Assembly: GCA_963789025.1 (NCBI GenBank)
Contig: CAWBIT010000001.1
Coordinates: 1-64,000 of the forward strand
DNA from: AP-15 sp963789025
Lineage (GTDB): Bacteria > Pseudomonadota > Alphaproteobacteria > ATCC43930 > CGMCC-115725
Length of the DNA stretch: 64,000 nucleotides
Direction of reading: 5' to 3'
Shown here: positions 9,108-17,294 of the stretch, in pieces
How the letters are laid out: each line of letters opens with the position of its first letter
How positions within the stretch are numbered: position 1 is the stretch's first letter
Notes under the pieces: generated by a model
What the model was told of the DNA's origin: nothing
Seen by the model: only the letters and a program-made list of their open reading frames with translations
The model's database searches: none
Position numbers and translations under genes: made by a program

Positions 9108-9861
9108 ATGATATTCCAGGAACCGATGATGGCGCTCGACCCGGTCTACTCGGTCGGCCAGCAAATCGGCGAGGCGGTGCGCCGCCATACTGGTGTGGCT
9201 CTCGCGCGGCCCGCGAGCGCGCATTGGAGCTGTTGGAGCTGGTGCGAATCCCGTCCCCGAGCGGCGGCTCGATGCGTATCCGCACGAATTATCTGGCGGC
9301 CTGCGCCAGCGGGCGATGATTGCGATGGCGCTGTCGTGCAATCCCCGTTTGCTGCTGGCCGACGAGCCCACCACTGCGCTCGATGCGACAGTGCAGGTTC
9401 AGGTCTTGATTCTGCTGCGCCGGCTGCAGCGCGAGCTCGGCATGGGCATGATCTTTGTCACGCACGATCTCGGGGTCGCCGCCGAGATCGCCGATACGAT
9501 CGCGGTCATGTATGCCGGCCGCATTGTCGAGAGCGGGCCGGTAGCCCAGATCCTGAGTGCACCGGAACATCCCTACACCATCAGTCTCCTGGCGTCGACC
9601 GTTCATGGTCAGCCGCGCGATCGCGATATAGACGCGCTCCCGGGCAGCCCGCCCGACCTCCGCCGCCTCGCGCAGGGCTGTAGCTTCGCACCGCGGTGTC
9701 CTCGGCGCATGGCCGACTGCCGCGTCGTAGTGCCCCAACTGCGCTTTCCCGCACCCGGCCGCGTGGCCGCGTGTCATGCGGTCGCGGACGGCCTGCCGGC
9801 GACAGCGGTCGCGAAAATGTCGAGCATGTTGGGGCCGAGTCCGATCACTGCGGCTCGTTAG
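9108..9861 (+). pseudogene. remnant of a dipeptide/oligopeptide ABC transporter ATPase (DppD/OppD-like)
   Basis: The sequence begins at the Q-loop (MIFQEPMMALDPVYSVGQQI), so the Walker A part is missing. It then needs three frames to read through: up to RRHTGV (~9200), then ERALELLELVRIPSP (~9210-9260), then ERRLDAYPHELSGGLRQRA to the end. The last part keeps the signature LSGGLRQ, Walker B LLLADEPTTALD, the H-loop FVTHDLGVA and the C-terminal oligopeptide-transporter motif CSFAPRCP. A 5' truncation plus two frameshifts means a dead gene. No companion permease or binding-protein genes are nearby. Confidence 0.88.
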
Positions 9862-10480
9862 CCGACACTTAATTTGCCGGAGCGCTGCGAGCTGCCGCTG
9901 GCCTGATACAAAAGTTCTCGGAATAAGGTGCCGGGAGATACGTTGGTAGCTTCCGAGAGGCTCCGTAACCGCCCACGGCTCTTCCGGCAAAGGATGGGCT
10001 GTCTCGCGGGCGCTGATGTGGACCGCACTGCGCGCGGCTTGGCTGAGGATACCTTGCGAGCGACGACCAGTATTTATTCCGTGCCGCGGGCCGACGACTG
10101 CCTGTGGAAGCTACGCTGGCTATCGACCAAACCAGCAGCCGTTTTTCAAATCAGCCCGACGTAAATGCTTTAAATGCATCTCGCGAAAAAATTTTTTGAG
10201 ACGTATGCCGTCCAACACGATTAATTCGTATAGGAATCGGAAGAAATCATTCGAAGGAAGGCCCGGTCCAATGGACTAGAGGAGTAAGGAGACCTTTGTC
10301 CCCAGGTCGCTTGACGGTGGTTTGGAAAAAATCGCCTGATGCGCCGCCTTATCCGCGGGACGGCTGACTGACGCCGGTAGAGTAATAAAAGTCGCGATCC
10401 AAGGGCGCTAGCCGCAGCCAGCGTTGACAGGATCGACTTGGCTTTCAACTGAGGTTCGATCAGACAAAGTTTTGTCGGCA
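9862..10480. other. non-coding stretch, nothing recognisable
   Basis: No convincing gene. Short open frames on both strands lack ribosome binding sites and family-like sequence. Base composition becomes more AT-rich from about 10150. A regulatory palindrome lies at the right end of this gap. Confidence 0.5.
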
Positions 10481-10498
10481 GTGTGACGCAGGTCACAC
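10481..10498. promoter_or_regulatory. CRP/FNR-superfamily type palindrome
   Basis: GTGTGACGCAGGTCACAC: two perfect 7-base arms around GCAG. It matches the CRP consensus TGTGA-N6-TCACA and has the geometry of a CRP/FNR-superfamily site. It lies 69 bases before the ATG of the small frame at 10567, like the FNR boxes near the window start. Confidence 0.6.
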
Positions 10499-10566
10499 TT
10501 CTCGATCACGAAGTGTCTAAATGATCGTGAAGCTTGCAGACGTAAGTCGCGAAAAGGAGGGGGTTG

Positions 10567-10815
10567 ATGTCTCTCATGCTCGAGTTTCGGACACCGCAAA
10601 ACCCGGAGGCGAGTTCAGCTCGATTTGGAACAAATTGGTGTTTTCCAACGGTAACCCCGCCTACGGATGCAATTGACTGCGAAGGTGGAACGCTTCCGCG
10701 GCCTAATGGGAAGGCCGCGAAGGACGCGCGACCCACCAGTCACCCAAGGCAATCCCCGCCCACTCGGTTTCGCGATCTCCCGATCGCGAGCCTAACACTT
10801 CGGAATTACCAGTAA
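10567..10815 (+). CDS. possible small protein, 82 aa
   Basis: AAAGGAGGGGG lies about six bases before the ATG at 10567 (MSLMLEFRTPQNPEASSARF). The product is polar, Pro/Thr/Arg-rich, without membrane segments, and resembles no family I know. A perfect CRP-type palindrome sits at activation distance upstream. The stop codon falls inside the inverted repeat in front of ctrA. Against it: the composition is unlike a folded protein, and a 76-codon frame is open on the other strand. Confidence 0.35.
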   Translation: MSLMLEFRTPQNPEASSARFGTNWCFPTVTPPTDAIDCEGGTLPRPNGKAAKDARPTSHPRQSPPTRFRDLPIASLTLRNYQ

Positions 10816-10853
10816 ACGACTTGTTAACTAATTCTGGTAATTCTGATTAACCA
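10803..10853. promoter_or_regulatory. ctrA upstream inverted repeat and CtrA half-site
   Basis: GAATTACCAG (10803-10812) is repeated in inverted orientation as CTGGTAATTC (10834-10843), perfect over ten bases with a 21-base spacer. TTAACCA at 10847-10853 matches the CtrA half-site TTAACCAT in seven of eight positions, and another TTAA is at 10824-10827. The group ends 43 bases before ctrA, in a locally AT-rich stretch. An operator or autoregulatory site is plausible; the regulator is unknown. Confidence 0.5.
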
Positions 10854-10896
10854 AGGCCCGCCGGCATGACAACCCGGCCGAAACCCGGAGGTTCCA

Positions 10897-11646
10897 ATGC
10901 GCGTGCTTTTAGTCGAGGACGATGCACAAACCGCAGCCAGCATCAAAATGCTGCTGATCAATGAGAATTTTATTTGCGATACGACAGATCTCGGCGAGGA
11001 TGGCCTGGAGATCGGCAAACTCTACGATTATGATATTATTCTCCTCGATTTGATGCTGCCGGACATTGACGGCTATGAGGTGCTCCGGCGCCTGCGCGCC
11101 GCAAGGGTCCGCACACCCATCCTGATCCTCTCGGGTCTGGCCGAGCTCGACCACAAGATCAAGGGGCTGGGGTTCGGCGCCGACGACTTCCTGACAAAGC
11201 CCTTCGACCGGCGGGAGCTGATCGCGCGCATACAGGCGATCGTGCGCCGGTCGAAGGGCCACTCTAAATCGACGATCCGGACCGGCAAGCTGGTCGTCAA
11301 TCTCGACACCCGCGTCGTCTCGGTAGACGACCAGCCCGTGCACCTCACCGGGAAAGAATACGGAATCCTGGAACTGCTCAGCCTGCGCAAGGGCACGACT
11401 TTGACGAAGGAGATGTTTCTCAATCACTTGTACGGCGGCATGGACGAGCCCGAGCTCAAGATCATCGACGTTTTTGTCTGCAAGCTGCGCAAAAAGCTCG
11501 CCCAGGCGACCGGCGGCAGCCATTACATCGAGACGGTATGGGGCCGCGGCTATGTTCTGAGGGATCCGATGCCGTTGCCCAGCGCTCCAACAGCCAGTGC
11601 CAACGCCGATATTTCGGCCGCGCGGCGCAGCACGGCAGCAGCCTAG
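10897..11646 (+). CDS. ctrA: cell-cycle response regulator CtrA
   Basis: 249 residues. The receiver domain is MRVLLVEDDAQTAAS with acidic pocket D8/D9, phospho-acceptor D51 in DIILLDLMLPD, and conserved Lys in FLTKPF. It is followed by an OmpR/PhoB-type winged helix with the near-invariant CtrA stretch LSLRKGTTLTKEMFLNHLYG and HYIETVWGRGYVLRDP. CtrA is the master transcription regulator of the alphaproteobacterial cell cycle and motility and binds TTAA-containing boxes. After RDP the protein has about 30 extra residues rich in Ala and Ser, ending in Ala-Ala, compatible with ClpXP-type turnover. A good AGG site precedes the ATG; upstream are an inverted repeat and a CtrA half-site. chpT converges from the other side, 26 bases away. 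Confidence 0.97.
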   Translation: MRVLLVEDDAQTAASIKMLLINENFICDTTDLGEDGLEIGKLYDYDIILLDLMLPDIDGYEVLRRLRAARVRTPILILSGLAELDHKIKGLGFGADDFLTKPFDRRELIARIQAIVRRSKGHSKSTIRTGKLVVNLDTRVVSVDDQPVHLTGKEYGILELLSLRKGTTLTKEMFLNHLYGGMDEPELKIIDVFVCKLRKKLAQATGGSHYIETVWGRGYVLRDPMPLPSAPTASANADISAARRSTAAA

Positions 11647-11672
11647 CCGCTTGTATGAGCTAAGCCGGGTCC

Positions 11673-12404
11673 CTACCGGGGAACGATCACCCCGAGCCGG
11701 ACCCGGCCGGGCTCCACGGTCGCAATCAAAGAGCGGTCGAGCGCTTTGGCGAGCAACCCGGTGAAATAGGGCTGCACCGTCCGAGGGGTGAGATCCGCAA
11801 TCGGCGTTGCGAGCATCAGCGCCTGACGCGCTTCATGGGACAGAGCGGCGGGTTCCCCGACCGCTTCGAGGCTGAGCGGGCCGTCGGTTAGAACGAGCCG
11901 ACCGCCGCGCGGCAACGCATCGGCCCCGACCGAAAGCAGATTGCAAGCCAGCTTCTGCCAGTCGGGCGACAGCATCCGGATACCCTCGGCATAATCGCCG
12001 CTGATATTGGTCGCAGCCAAAAAGCCAATAGCGATCTCGTGCGGCGCCGGGCCTGCGATCGTGGAGCCCGAGCTGAACCCGTAGGCAAACCGATAGAATT
12101 GCAGCCGAAAGCGGGCGCGGCGAGCACTCTCGCTGACCAGTGCCACGGCATCGTGCAGGAAGGCCGGGTTTGGCGACGACCCGAGACCAGGGTCCTCTTC
12201 GGCGAGGAGCTCGACACCATTACTGATCGCAGCGATGGGCCCGCTCAACTCATGACAGAGACGCGCCGAAAGCAGTTCCAAGACCCGCAAATCGATTGTG
12301 CCGGTCGAAGCGGCATACCGATGCTCGGCCGAAAGAGATGAGAGCTCGACAGCCTCGGCGACAGCCGTTTGCGGGGTGAAACGGTCTAAACCGTGCCGGG
12401 CCAT
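11673..12404 (-). CDS. chpT: ChpT-type histidine phosphotransferase (CtrA phosphorelay)
   Basis: 243 residues. The sequence LELLSARLCHELSGPIAAIS (about residues 42-61) holds the phospho-accepting His of the ChpT/DUF2328 family, followed by NGVELLAEEDP. The C-terminal half resembles a degenerate histidine-kinase ATPase domain (PRGGRLVLTDGPLSLEAVGE). ChpT passes phosphate from the CckA receiver domain to CtrA and CpdR. Its position convergent with ctrA supports the call. About 40 residues precede the usual domain start, so the true start could be internal. Confidence 0.9.
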   Translation of the reverse strand: MARHGLDRFTPQTAVAEAVELSSLSAEHRYAASTGTIDLRVLELLSARLCHELSGPIAAISNGVELLAEEDPGLGSSPNPAFLHDAVALVSESARRARFRLQFYRFAYGFSSGSTIAGPAPHEIAIGFLAATNISGDYAEGIRMLSPDWQKLACNLLSVGADALPRGGRLVLTDGPLSLEAVGEPAALSHEARQALMLATPIADLTPRTVQPYFTGLLAKALDRSLIATVEPGRVRLGVIVPR

Positions 12405-12492
12405 CTGCGATCATCCGCTCGGGCTGCAAAGCCGTCTGGTATCACCGCGAGCGTCAGTCTGCCGTCCAGACTTGACCCACGTTCCGACTTCC

Positions 12493-13128
12493 TCAACCCG
12501 ATTGCGACGGCGTTGCGTCCCCCTCGGCGGCGAGGAGCGCGGCGGCGGTCGTGAGGTCTTCCGGCCGGTTGGCATTGAAGAACGGGTCTATCGGCTCGCT
12601 GGGGAAGGGCACGGTCGCGAGGCGGTGGCGCGCCGTCCACACATCGACCTTGCGGACCGTTTCGTTCACGACCGCGTGGCGCAGATCTTTGCGCAGCCGC
12701 ACCGGCCAGAGGCCGATCACCGGATGCGGCTGACCGCCGGACGCTGCGCAAGCCAGGTCCGCACCGGATTTTTCCATACCGCGCACGAGCCGTGACACGA
12801 GATCTCCGGGCAGGAACGGTGCATCGGTTGCGACGCTGACGACGTAAGGACAATCCGGGCGGTGCTCAGCCGTCCAGTCGAGCCCCGCGAGAACCCCGGC
12901 CAACGGCCCGGCATAATCTGGAACGCTGTCGGGCACTACCGGGAGGCCGAAGCTTGCGAAACGGGCTGGGTCGCCGTTGGCATTGAGCACGAGCGTTTCG
13001 ACCTGCGGCCGCATCCGCCCGATGACCCGTTCGAGCAGCGGTACCCCGCCGATAACACGCAACGCCTTGTCGCCGCCGCCCATGCGGCGGGACTGCCCGC
13101 CGGCGAGCAAGAGGCCGACAATTTTCAC
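12493..13128 (-). CDS. mobA: molybdenum cofactor guanylyltransferase
   Basis: 211 residues with the nucleotidyltransferase signature LLLAGGQSRRMGGGDKAL at residues 6-23. Further motifs are GPLAGVLAGLDW, SVATDAPFLPGDLV (metal-binding Asp) and the late NANRPEDL. MobA joins GMP to molybdopterin to give the bis-MGD cofactor of DMSO-reductase-family enzymes such as formate dehydrogenase. Its start overlaps the end of fdhD by four bases, so the two are translationally coupled, which fits a shared role in formate dehydrogenase maturation. Confidence 0.95.
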   Translation of the reverse strand: MKIVGLLLAGGQSRRMGGGDKALRVIGGVPLLERVIGRMRPQVETLVLNANGDPARFASFGLPVVPDSVPDYAGPLAGVLAGLDWTAEHRPDCPYVVSVATDAPFLPGDLVSRLVRGMEKSGADLACAASGGQPHPVIGLWPVRLRKDLRHAVVNETVRKVDVWTARHRLATVPFPSEPIDPFFNANRPEDLTTAAALLAAEGDATPSQSG

Positions 13129-14006
13129 GCCGCGTCCTCCGCGACGCTTGCTTTGCGCGCGAGGCGCGGATGCTCGTCGTCAACCGAATGCAGATCGCCG
13201 TCGAAGACGATGCGCTCGCTCCCGGCGAGCGCGACGAACCGCTTCCCTTTGGCCCGGCCGATCAAGGTCAACCCGGCCTGCCGCGCGAGGTCGACACCCC
13301 AGGCGGTGAAGCCCGAGCGCGAGATCAGGATCGGGATGCCCATCTGCACGGTCTTGATCACCATCTCGGAGGTGAGCCGACCGGTGGTGTAGAAGATCTT
13401 ACCGGCCGCGGGAATGTGATGCCGGTGCATGTAGCCGGCGATCTTGTCGATCGCGTTGTGCCGGCCGACATCCTCCATGTAGATCAGCGGCCGGTCCTCT
13501 TCGCAAAGCACGCAGCCATGGATCGCTCCAGCCGCCAGATAGAGGCTCGGCACGGTATTGATCTTGCGGGTCAGCGCGTAGAGCCAGGAGGTGTGCAGGA
13601 CCGCGTTCGGGTCGAGCCGAACCTCCTCGAATTTCTCCATCAGATCGCCGAACACGGTGCCCTGCGCGCAGCCCGAGGTCAGCGTCTTCTTTTTCAGCTT
13701 GTCCTCGAAATCGGTCTCGCGGTCGGTGCGAACCACGACCGTCTCGAGCTCCTCGTCGTAATCGATCCCGGTGATGCGGTCATCGGCGTGCAGCATATTC
13801 TGGTTCAGGAGATAGCCGATGGCGAGATAATCCGGATGATCGCCGATGGTCATCATCGTGACGATCTCGCGCCCGTTGAGGAACAGGGTGAGCGGCCGCT
13901 CCATGACGACGGCAGTATCAACCCGCCGTCCTTCGTGATCGATACCGGCGACGGTGCGCGTCAGCCGCGGGTCGTCGGGCCGGGGTCGGATGGTAAACTC
14001 TTGCAT
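13125..14006 (-). CDS. fdhD: formate dehydrogenase accessory sulfurtransferase FdhD
   Basis: 293 residues. Motifs include ERPLTLFLNGREIVTMM (~35), DHPDYLAIGYLLNQ (~57), the Cys segment TSGCAQGTVFG (~110), AIHGCVLCEE, EDVGRHNAIDKI, and FYTTGRLTSEMV. FdhD passes sulfur from a cysteine desulfurase to the Mo-bisMGD centre of formate dehydrogenase. This copy has one Cys in the usual CxxC position (SGCAQG), seen in some FdhD proteins. It is the first gene of the fdhD-mobA pair. No formate dehydrogenase genes lie in the window. Confidence 0.95.
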   Translation of the reverse strand: MQEFTIRPRPDDPRLTRTVAGIDHEGRRVDTAVVMERPLTLFLNGREIVTMMTIGDHPDYLAIGYLLNQNMLHADDRITGIDYDEELETVVVRTDRETDFEDKLKKKTLTSGCAQGTVFGDLMEKFEEVRLDPNAVLHTSWLYALTRKINTVPSLYLAAGAIHGCVLCEEDRPLIYMEDVGRHNAIDKIAGYMHRHHIPAAGKIFYTTGRLTSEMVIKTVQMGIPILISRSGFTAWGVDLARQAGLTLIGRAKGKRFVALAGSERIVFDGDLHSVDDEHPRLARKASVAEDAA

Positions 14007-14068
14007 GTATCGATGATGGGTCGGGACGGCTTCCGCCGCAAGGCGGCTGATGTCATATTGAGGCGGTC

Positions 14069-14551
14069 ATGACGGATGTGAAAACGCTCTACGAAGAAGA
14101 CACTGTAGCGTGGTCGGAGCAACAGGCGGCAGCGCTGCGTGCCGCCGCCCGCGGTGGCTCGAACCAACCTCTCGATTGGGAGAATTTGGCCGAGGAGATC
14201 GAAGATTTGGCCAAGTCACTCAGATTGAGATTACGCAGCCAGATTTCGCGGATCATTCATCACCTGGTTAAGCTTGAATACTCCCCGGCTATCGACCCCC
14301 GCAATGGGTGGCGCCGCACAATCCGCCAAGCGAGGCTCGACATTGACCGGATCCTGGAGGATAGCCCTAGTTTGAAGCGCGAGGTCCCGCATCTCATCGA
14401 GAAAGACATCGCACGGGCCGTTCAACTCGCCATTCTCGATTTGGAGGAGCATGGCGAATTCGACCAGATGGAGTTGCCCACAATCGGAGGAGTGTCTTAC
14501 TCCGAGGAGCAGGTGCTGGGCGACTGGTTCCCCGAGGAGCCGGCGAGGTAG
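14069..14551 (+). CDS. DUF29 domain-containing protein
   Basis: 160 residues beginning MTDVKTLYEEDTVAWSEQQA, the standard DUF29 opening (LYEEDFYAWTQEQA-like). It continues with DWENLAEEIEDLAKSLRLRL and many acidic/basic helices through WFPEEPAR. DUF29 proteins are all-helical, about 150 residues long, of unknown function, common in cyanobacteria and alphaproteobacteria and often near mobile or toxin-like genes. No partner is evident; moaA follows 90 bases downstream. Confidence 0.9.
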   Translation: MTDVKTLYEEDTVAWSEQQAAALRAAARGGSNQPLDWENLAEEIEDLAKSLRLRLRSQISRIIHHLVKLEYSPAIDPRNGWRRTIRQARLDIDRILEDSPSLKREVPHLIEKDIARAVQLAILDLEEHGEFDQMELPTIGGVSYSEEQVLGDWFPEEPAR

Positions 14552-14640
14552 CGCCGAATCCCCATGCCGAGTTCGGGGGCGACATTCGCTGGTGGCGCTC
14601 CTATGTTAACAACTTGAGCCGCGGTGCGAGCGAGCCGAGC

Positions 14641-15633
14641 ATGATTGACCCGTTTGGACGAACGATAACCTACCTGCGCGTGTCGGTGACCGACCGGTGC
14701 GACTTCCGCTGCGTCTACTGCATGGCGGAAGAGATGACTTTTCTGCCGAAATCCGAGCTCTTGACCCTTGAGGAGCTCGACCGGGTGTGCGGCGCTTTCA
14801 TCCGGCTCGGCGTCAAAAAGCTCCGACTGACCGGCGGGGAGCCGCTCGTCCGCCGCAACATCATGAGCCTCTTCCGCTCGCTCGGCCGGCATATCCGCAC
14901 CGGCGCGCTCGACGAGCTGACCCTGACCACCAATGGCAGCCAGCTCGCCCGTTACGCCGGCGAGTTGCGCGATTGCGGCGTGCGCCGGGTCAACGTATCG
15001 GTCGACACGCTGGATGCTGCCAAGTTCACCGAGATCACGCGCCGCGGCCGGCTCGATGTGGTGCTCGAAGGGCTCGCGGCGGCGAGGGCGGCCGGGCTCG
15101 CGGTCAAGATCAATGCGGTGGCGTTGCGCGGGGTCAATGAGGGCGAGCTCGACGACCTCGTGGCATGGACCGGCGCGCACGGCTTCGATCTCGTATTCAT
15201 CGAAGTCATGCCGATGGGCGATATCGGCGGGGAAAACCGGCTCGACCAGTACTTGCCGCTCTCCATGGTGCGCGCCCGATTGCAGCGGCGCTGGACGCTC
15301 GATGAGACCGATTACCGTACCGGCGGTCCGGCGCGCTACGTCACGGTAAGAGAAACTGGCCGGCGGCTCGGCTTTATTACGCCATTGACCCACAACTTCT
15401 GCGAGAGCTGCAACCGCGTTCGTTTGACCTGCACCGGCACCCTCTTCATGTGCCTCGGGCAAGAGGATGCAGCGGATCTGCGCACGCCGTTGCGCCAATC
15501 CGAAGGCGACGAGATGCTCGAAGCGGCGATACGCGAAGCGATCGACCGCAAGCCGAAGGGCCACGACTTCATTATCGACCGCCGCCACAACCGGCCGGCC
15601 GTCGCACGCCATATGAGCGTGACCGGCGGGTGA
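14641..15633 (+). CDS. moaA: GTP 3',8-cyclase MoaA (molybdopterin biosynthesis)
   Basis: 330 residues from the ATG at 14641 (MIDPFGRTITYLRVSVTDRC); a start 27 bases upstream adds residues not seen in the family. The radical-SAM cluster CDFRCVYC is near residue 20, the glycine-rich KLRLTGGEPLVRRN near 60. The second 4Fe-4S site, CESCNRVRLTCTGTLFMC, is near 255-272. The usual C-terminal Gly-Gly is present. It converts GTP to 3',8-cyclo-7,8-dihydro-GTP, the first step of Moco synthesis. nadK follows with a GTGA overlap. Confidence 0.96.
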   Translation: MIDPFGRTITYLRVSVTDRCDFRCVYCMAEEMTFLPKSELLTLEELDRVCGAFIRLGVKKLRLTGGEPLVRRNIMSLFRSLGRHIRTGALDELTLTTNGSQLARYAGELRDCGVRRVNVSVDTLDAAKFTEITRRGRLDVVLEGLAAARAAGLAVKINAVALRGVNEGELDDLVAWTGAHGFDLVFIEVMPMGDIGGENRLDQYLPLSMVRARLQRRWTLDETDYRTGGPARYVTVRETGRRLGFITPLTHNFCESCNRVRLTCTGTLFMCLGQEDAADLRTPLRQSEGDEMLEAAIREAIDRKPKGHDFIIDRRHNRPAVARHMSVTGG

Positions 15634-16403
15634 CCGGGCCGCTACGCCGGATCGCCGCCGTCGCGGCGGAGACCGAGGCTGCGCAGCAGGCCCTTAAAGA
15701 GCTGGGCAGCCGTTATACCTGTGTTCCGCCGGAGCGCGCCGACATCATTGTGTCGCTCGGTGGCGACGGCTTCATGCTGGAAACCCTCCACCGCTTCCTC
15801 ACCACCGGTCTTCCGATTTACGGCATGCATCTCGGCAGCGTCGGGTTTCTGATGAACGCCTACCGGCCCGACGGCCTGATCGAGCGGCTCGCCGCGGCTC
15901 AGCCGGTCGTGCTGCATCCGCTCGAAATGATCGCGACCTGCGAGCGCGGCGAGAGCTGCCGGGCGATTGCTTTCAACGAAGTCTCCTTGCTGCGCGAGAG
16001 CCGACAGGCTGCGAAACTTCGCGTCACTGTCGACGGCGTCGTGCGCATCGAAGAGCTGATGGCAGACGGCATTCTGGTAGCGACGCCGGTCGGAAGCACC
16101 GCCTACAATCTTTCGGCGCACGGGCCGATCATCCCGCTCGGCGCCGGCATCCTGGCCTTGACCCCGATCACGGCGTTCCGCCCGCGGCGCTGGCGCGGCG
16201 CACTGTTGCGTCACCACGCGAAAGTCCGCATCGACGCGCTCGAAACCGACAAGCGGCCGGTCAGCGCCGTCGCCGACTTCACCGAGGCACGCGACGTCGT
16301 CGCCGTCGAGATCCACGAGAACCGGCACACCAAGACGACGCTGCTCTACGACCACGATTACAATCTCGAAGAGCGGGTGCTCAAGGAGCAGTTCGCTTCC
16401 TGA
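15630..16403 (+). CDS. nadK: NAD kinase
   Basis: 257 residues from the GTG at 15630, which overlaps the moaA stop (GTGA); the frame stays open upstream but that part only shadows moaA. Motifs: DIIVSLGGDGFMLETLH (GGDG, ~38), HLGSVGFLMN (~69), FNEVSLLR (NE/D, ~118), DGILVATPVGSTAYNLSAHG (~148) and LALTPITAFRPRRWRGALL. These are the ATP-NAD kinase signatures; the enzyme makes NADP+ from NAD+. The C-terminal NLEERVLKEQF is typical for alphaproteobacteria. Confidence 0.95.
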   Translation: MTGPLRRIAAVAAETEAAQQALKELGSRYTCVPPERADIIVSLGGDGFMLETLHRFLTTGLPIYGMHLGSVGFLMNAYRPDGLIERLAAAQPVVLHPLEMIATCERGESCRAIAFNEVSLLRESRQAAKLRVTVDGVVRIEELMADGILVATPVGSTAYNLSAHGPIIPLGAGILALTPITAFRPRRWRGALLRHHAKVRIDALETDKRPVSAVADFTEARDVVAVEIHENRHTKTTLLYDHDYNLEERVLKEQFAS

Positions 16404-16426
16404 GGCCTCGGGAGGCGCCGGGCCCG

Positions 16427-17254
16427 CTAGCGACGGGTGGCAACGAGCGAGAAGGCCAGCGGCAGCCACGGCCTATCCGGCCAACGATAGAGGCCACACC
16501 TACCCTTCACGAGAACCTTGAACATGCGCCAGGGCACCGCATCGTGCTCGTGCAGCCAGTCCAGCGTCATGCCCGAGGCGACGAGGCTGCTGACGACGTC
16601 GCCCAACGGATGGATCCAGTTGTAGATGGTCGCATTGGTGAGCCGAGCGTCGGGGTCCACGTAATCGCATCCCGCCGTGTCGACCACCGGCTCATGCGAG
16701 AAGTATGGGGCGAACAAGCCCGGCATGCCGTCGGGAGAGCGTGTGGCGTCATCGAAGACGCAGGCTGTCGGATGGCCTTCGGCGAGATAGAGCGATCCAC
16801 CCGGACGCAGCAGCGCCGCGACGATTTGCGCCCATCGAGAAATGTCGGGCAGCCAGCAGATCGCGCCCCAGGTGACGAACACCATGTCGAACCGATGGGG
16901 CTGCGGGATTGCCGCCAGCGCGTCATAGAGGTCCGCGTTAACAAAGCTGGCGCTGTTGGCGAGACCGAGCTCCCCCGCCAGCTTGCGCGCCACCTCGATG
17001 GCTGCGGCCGAGAAATCGAGGCCGACTACCGTCGCGCCGCGCTGCGCCAGTGTTAGGCTATCCGCCCCGAAATGGCATTGCAGGTGGGCGAGGCGCTTGC
17101 CTTCGACCGCGGGCAGCTCCGCCTCCTCGATGGCGTTCAACTTACCGCGCCCGGCCCGCAGGTCGGAGAGATCGTAGCCGCCCGGGCCGATATGGATGCC
17201 GACACGCTCATCCCAGCTGCCACGATTGGCCCGATACCACTCAGGTTCGGTCAT
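16427..17254 (-). CDS. class I SAM-dependent methyltransferase
   Basis: 275 residues. The SAM-binding core starts at LAHLQCHFGADSLTLAQRG with VVGLDFS (acidic loop) and continues to DMVFVTWGAICWLPDI, RPGGSLYLAEGHP. The family resembles small-molecule methyltransferases of the UbiE/type 11 class, with N-terminal YRANRGSWDERVG. The substrate is unknown. It is divergent from nothing obvious; the acyltransferase gene lies 40 bases upstream on the same strand and could be co-transcribed. Confidence 0.88.
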   Translation of the reverse strand: MTEPEWYRANRGSWDERVGIHIGPGGYDLSDLRAGRGKLNAIEEAELPAVEGKRLAHLQCHFGADSLTLAQRGATVVGLDFSAAAIEVARKLAGELGLANSASFVNADLYDALAAIPQPHRFDMVFVTWGAICWLPDISRWAQIVAALLRPGGSLYLAEGHPTACVFDDATRSPDGMPGLFAPYFSHEPVVDTAGCDYVDPDARLTNATIYNWIHPLGDVVSSLVASGMTLDWLHEHDAVPWRMFKVLVKGRCGLYRWPDRPWLPLAFSLVATRR

Positions 17255-17294
17255 GGCGACACCTATGTGCCCGACCGGCCGATCCGGAAAGCCG

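Noticed and set aside
16150..16230. Possible frameshift in nadK around the PRRWRGALL segment
   Set aside because: The reading frame and motifs continue normally on both sides; alphaproteobacterial NAD kinases have this segment.
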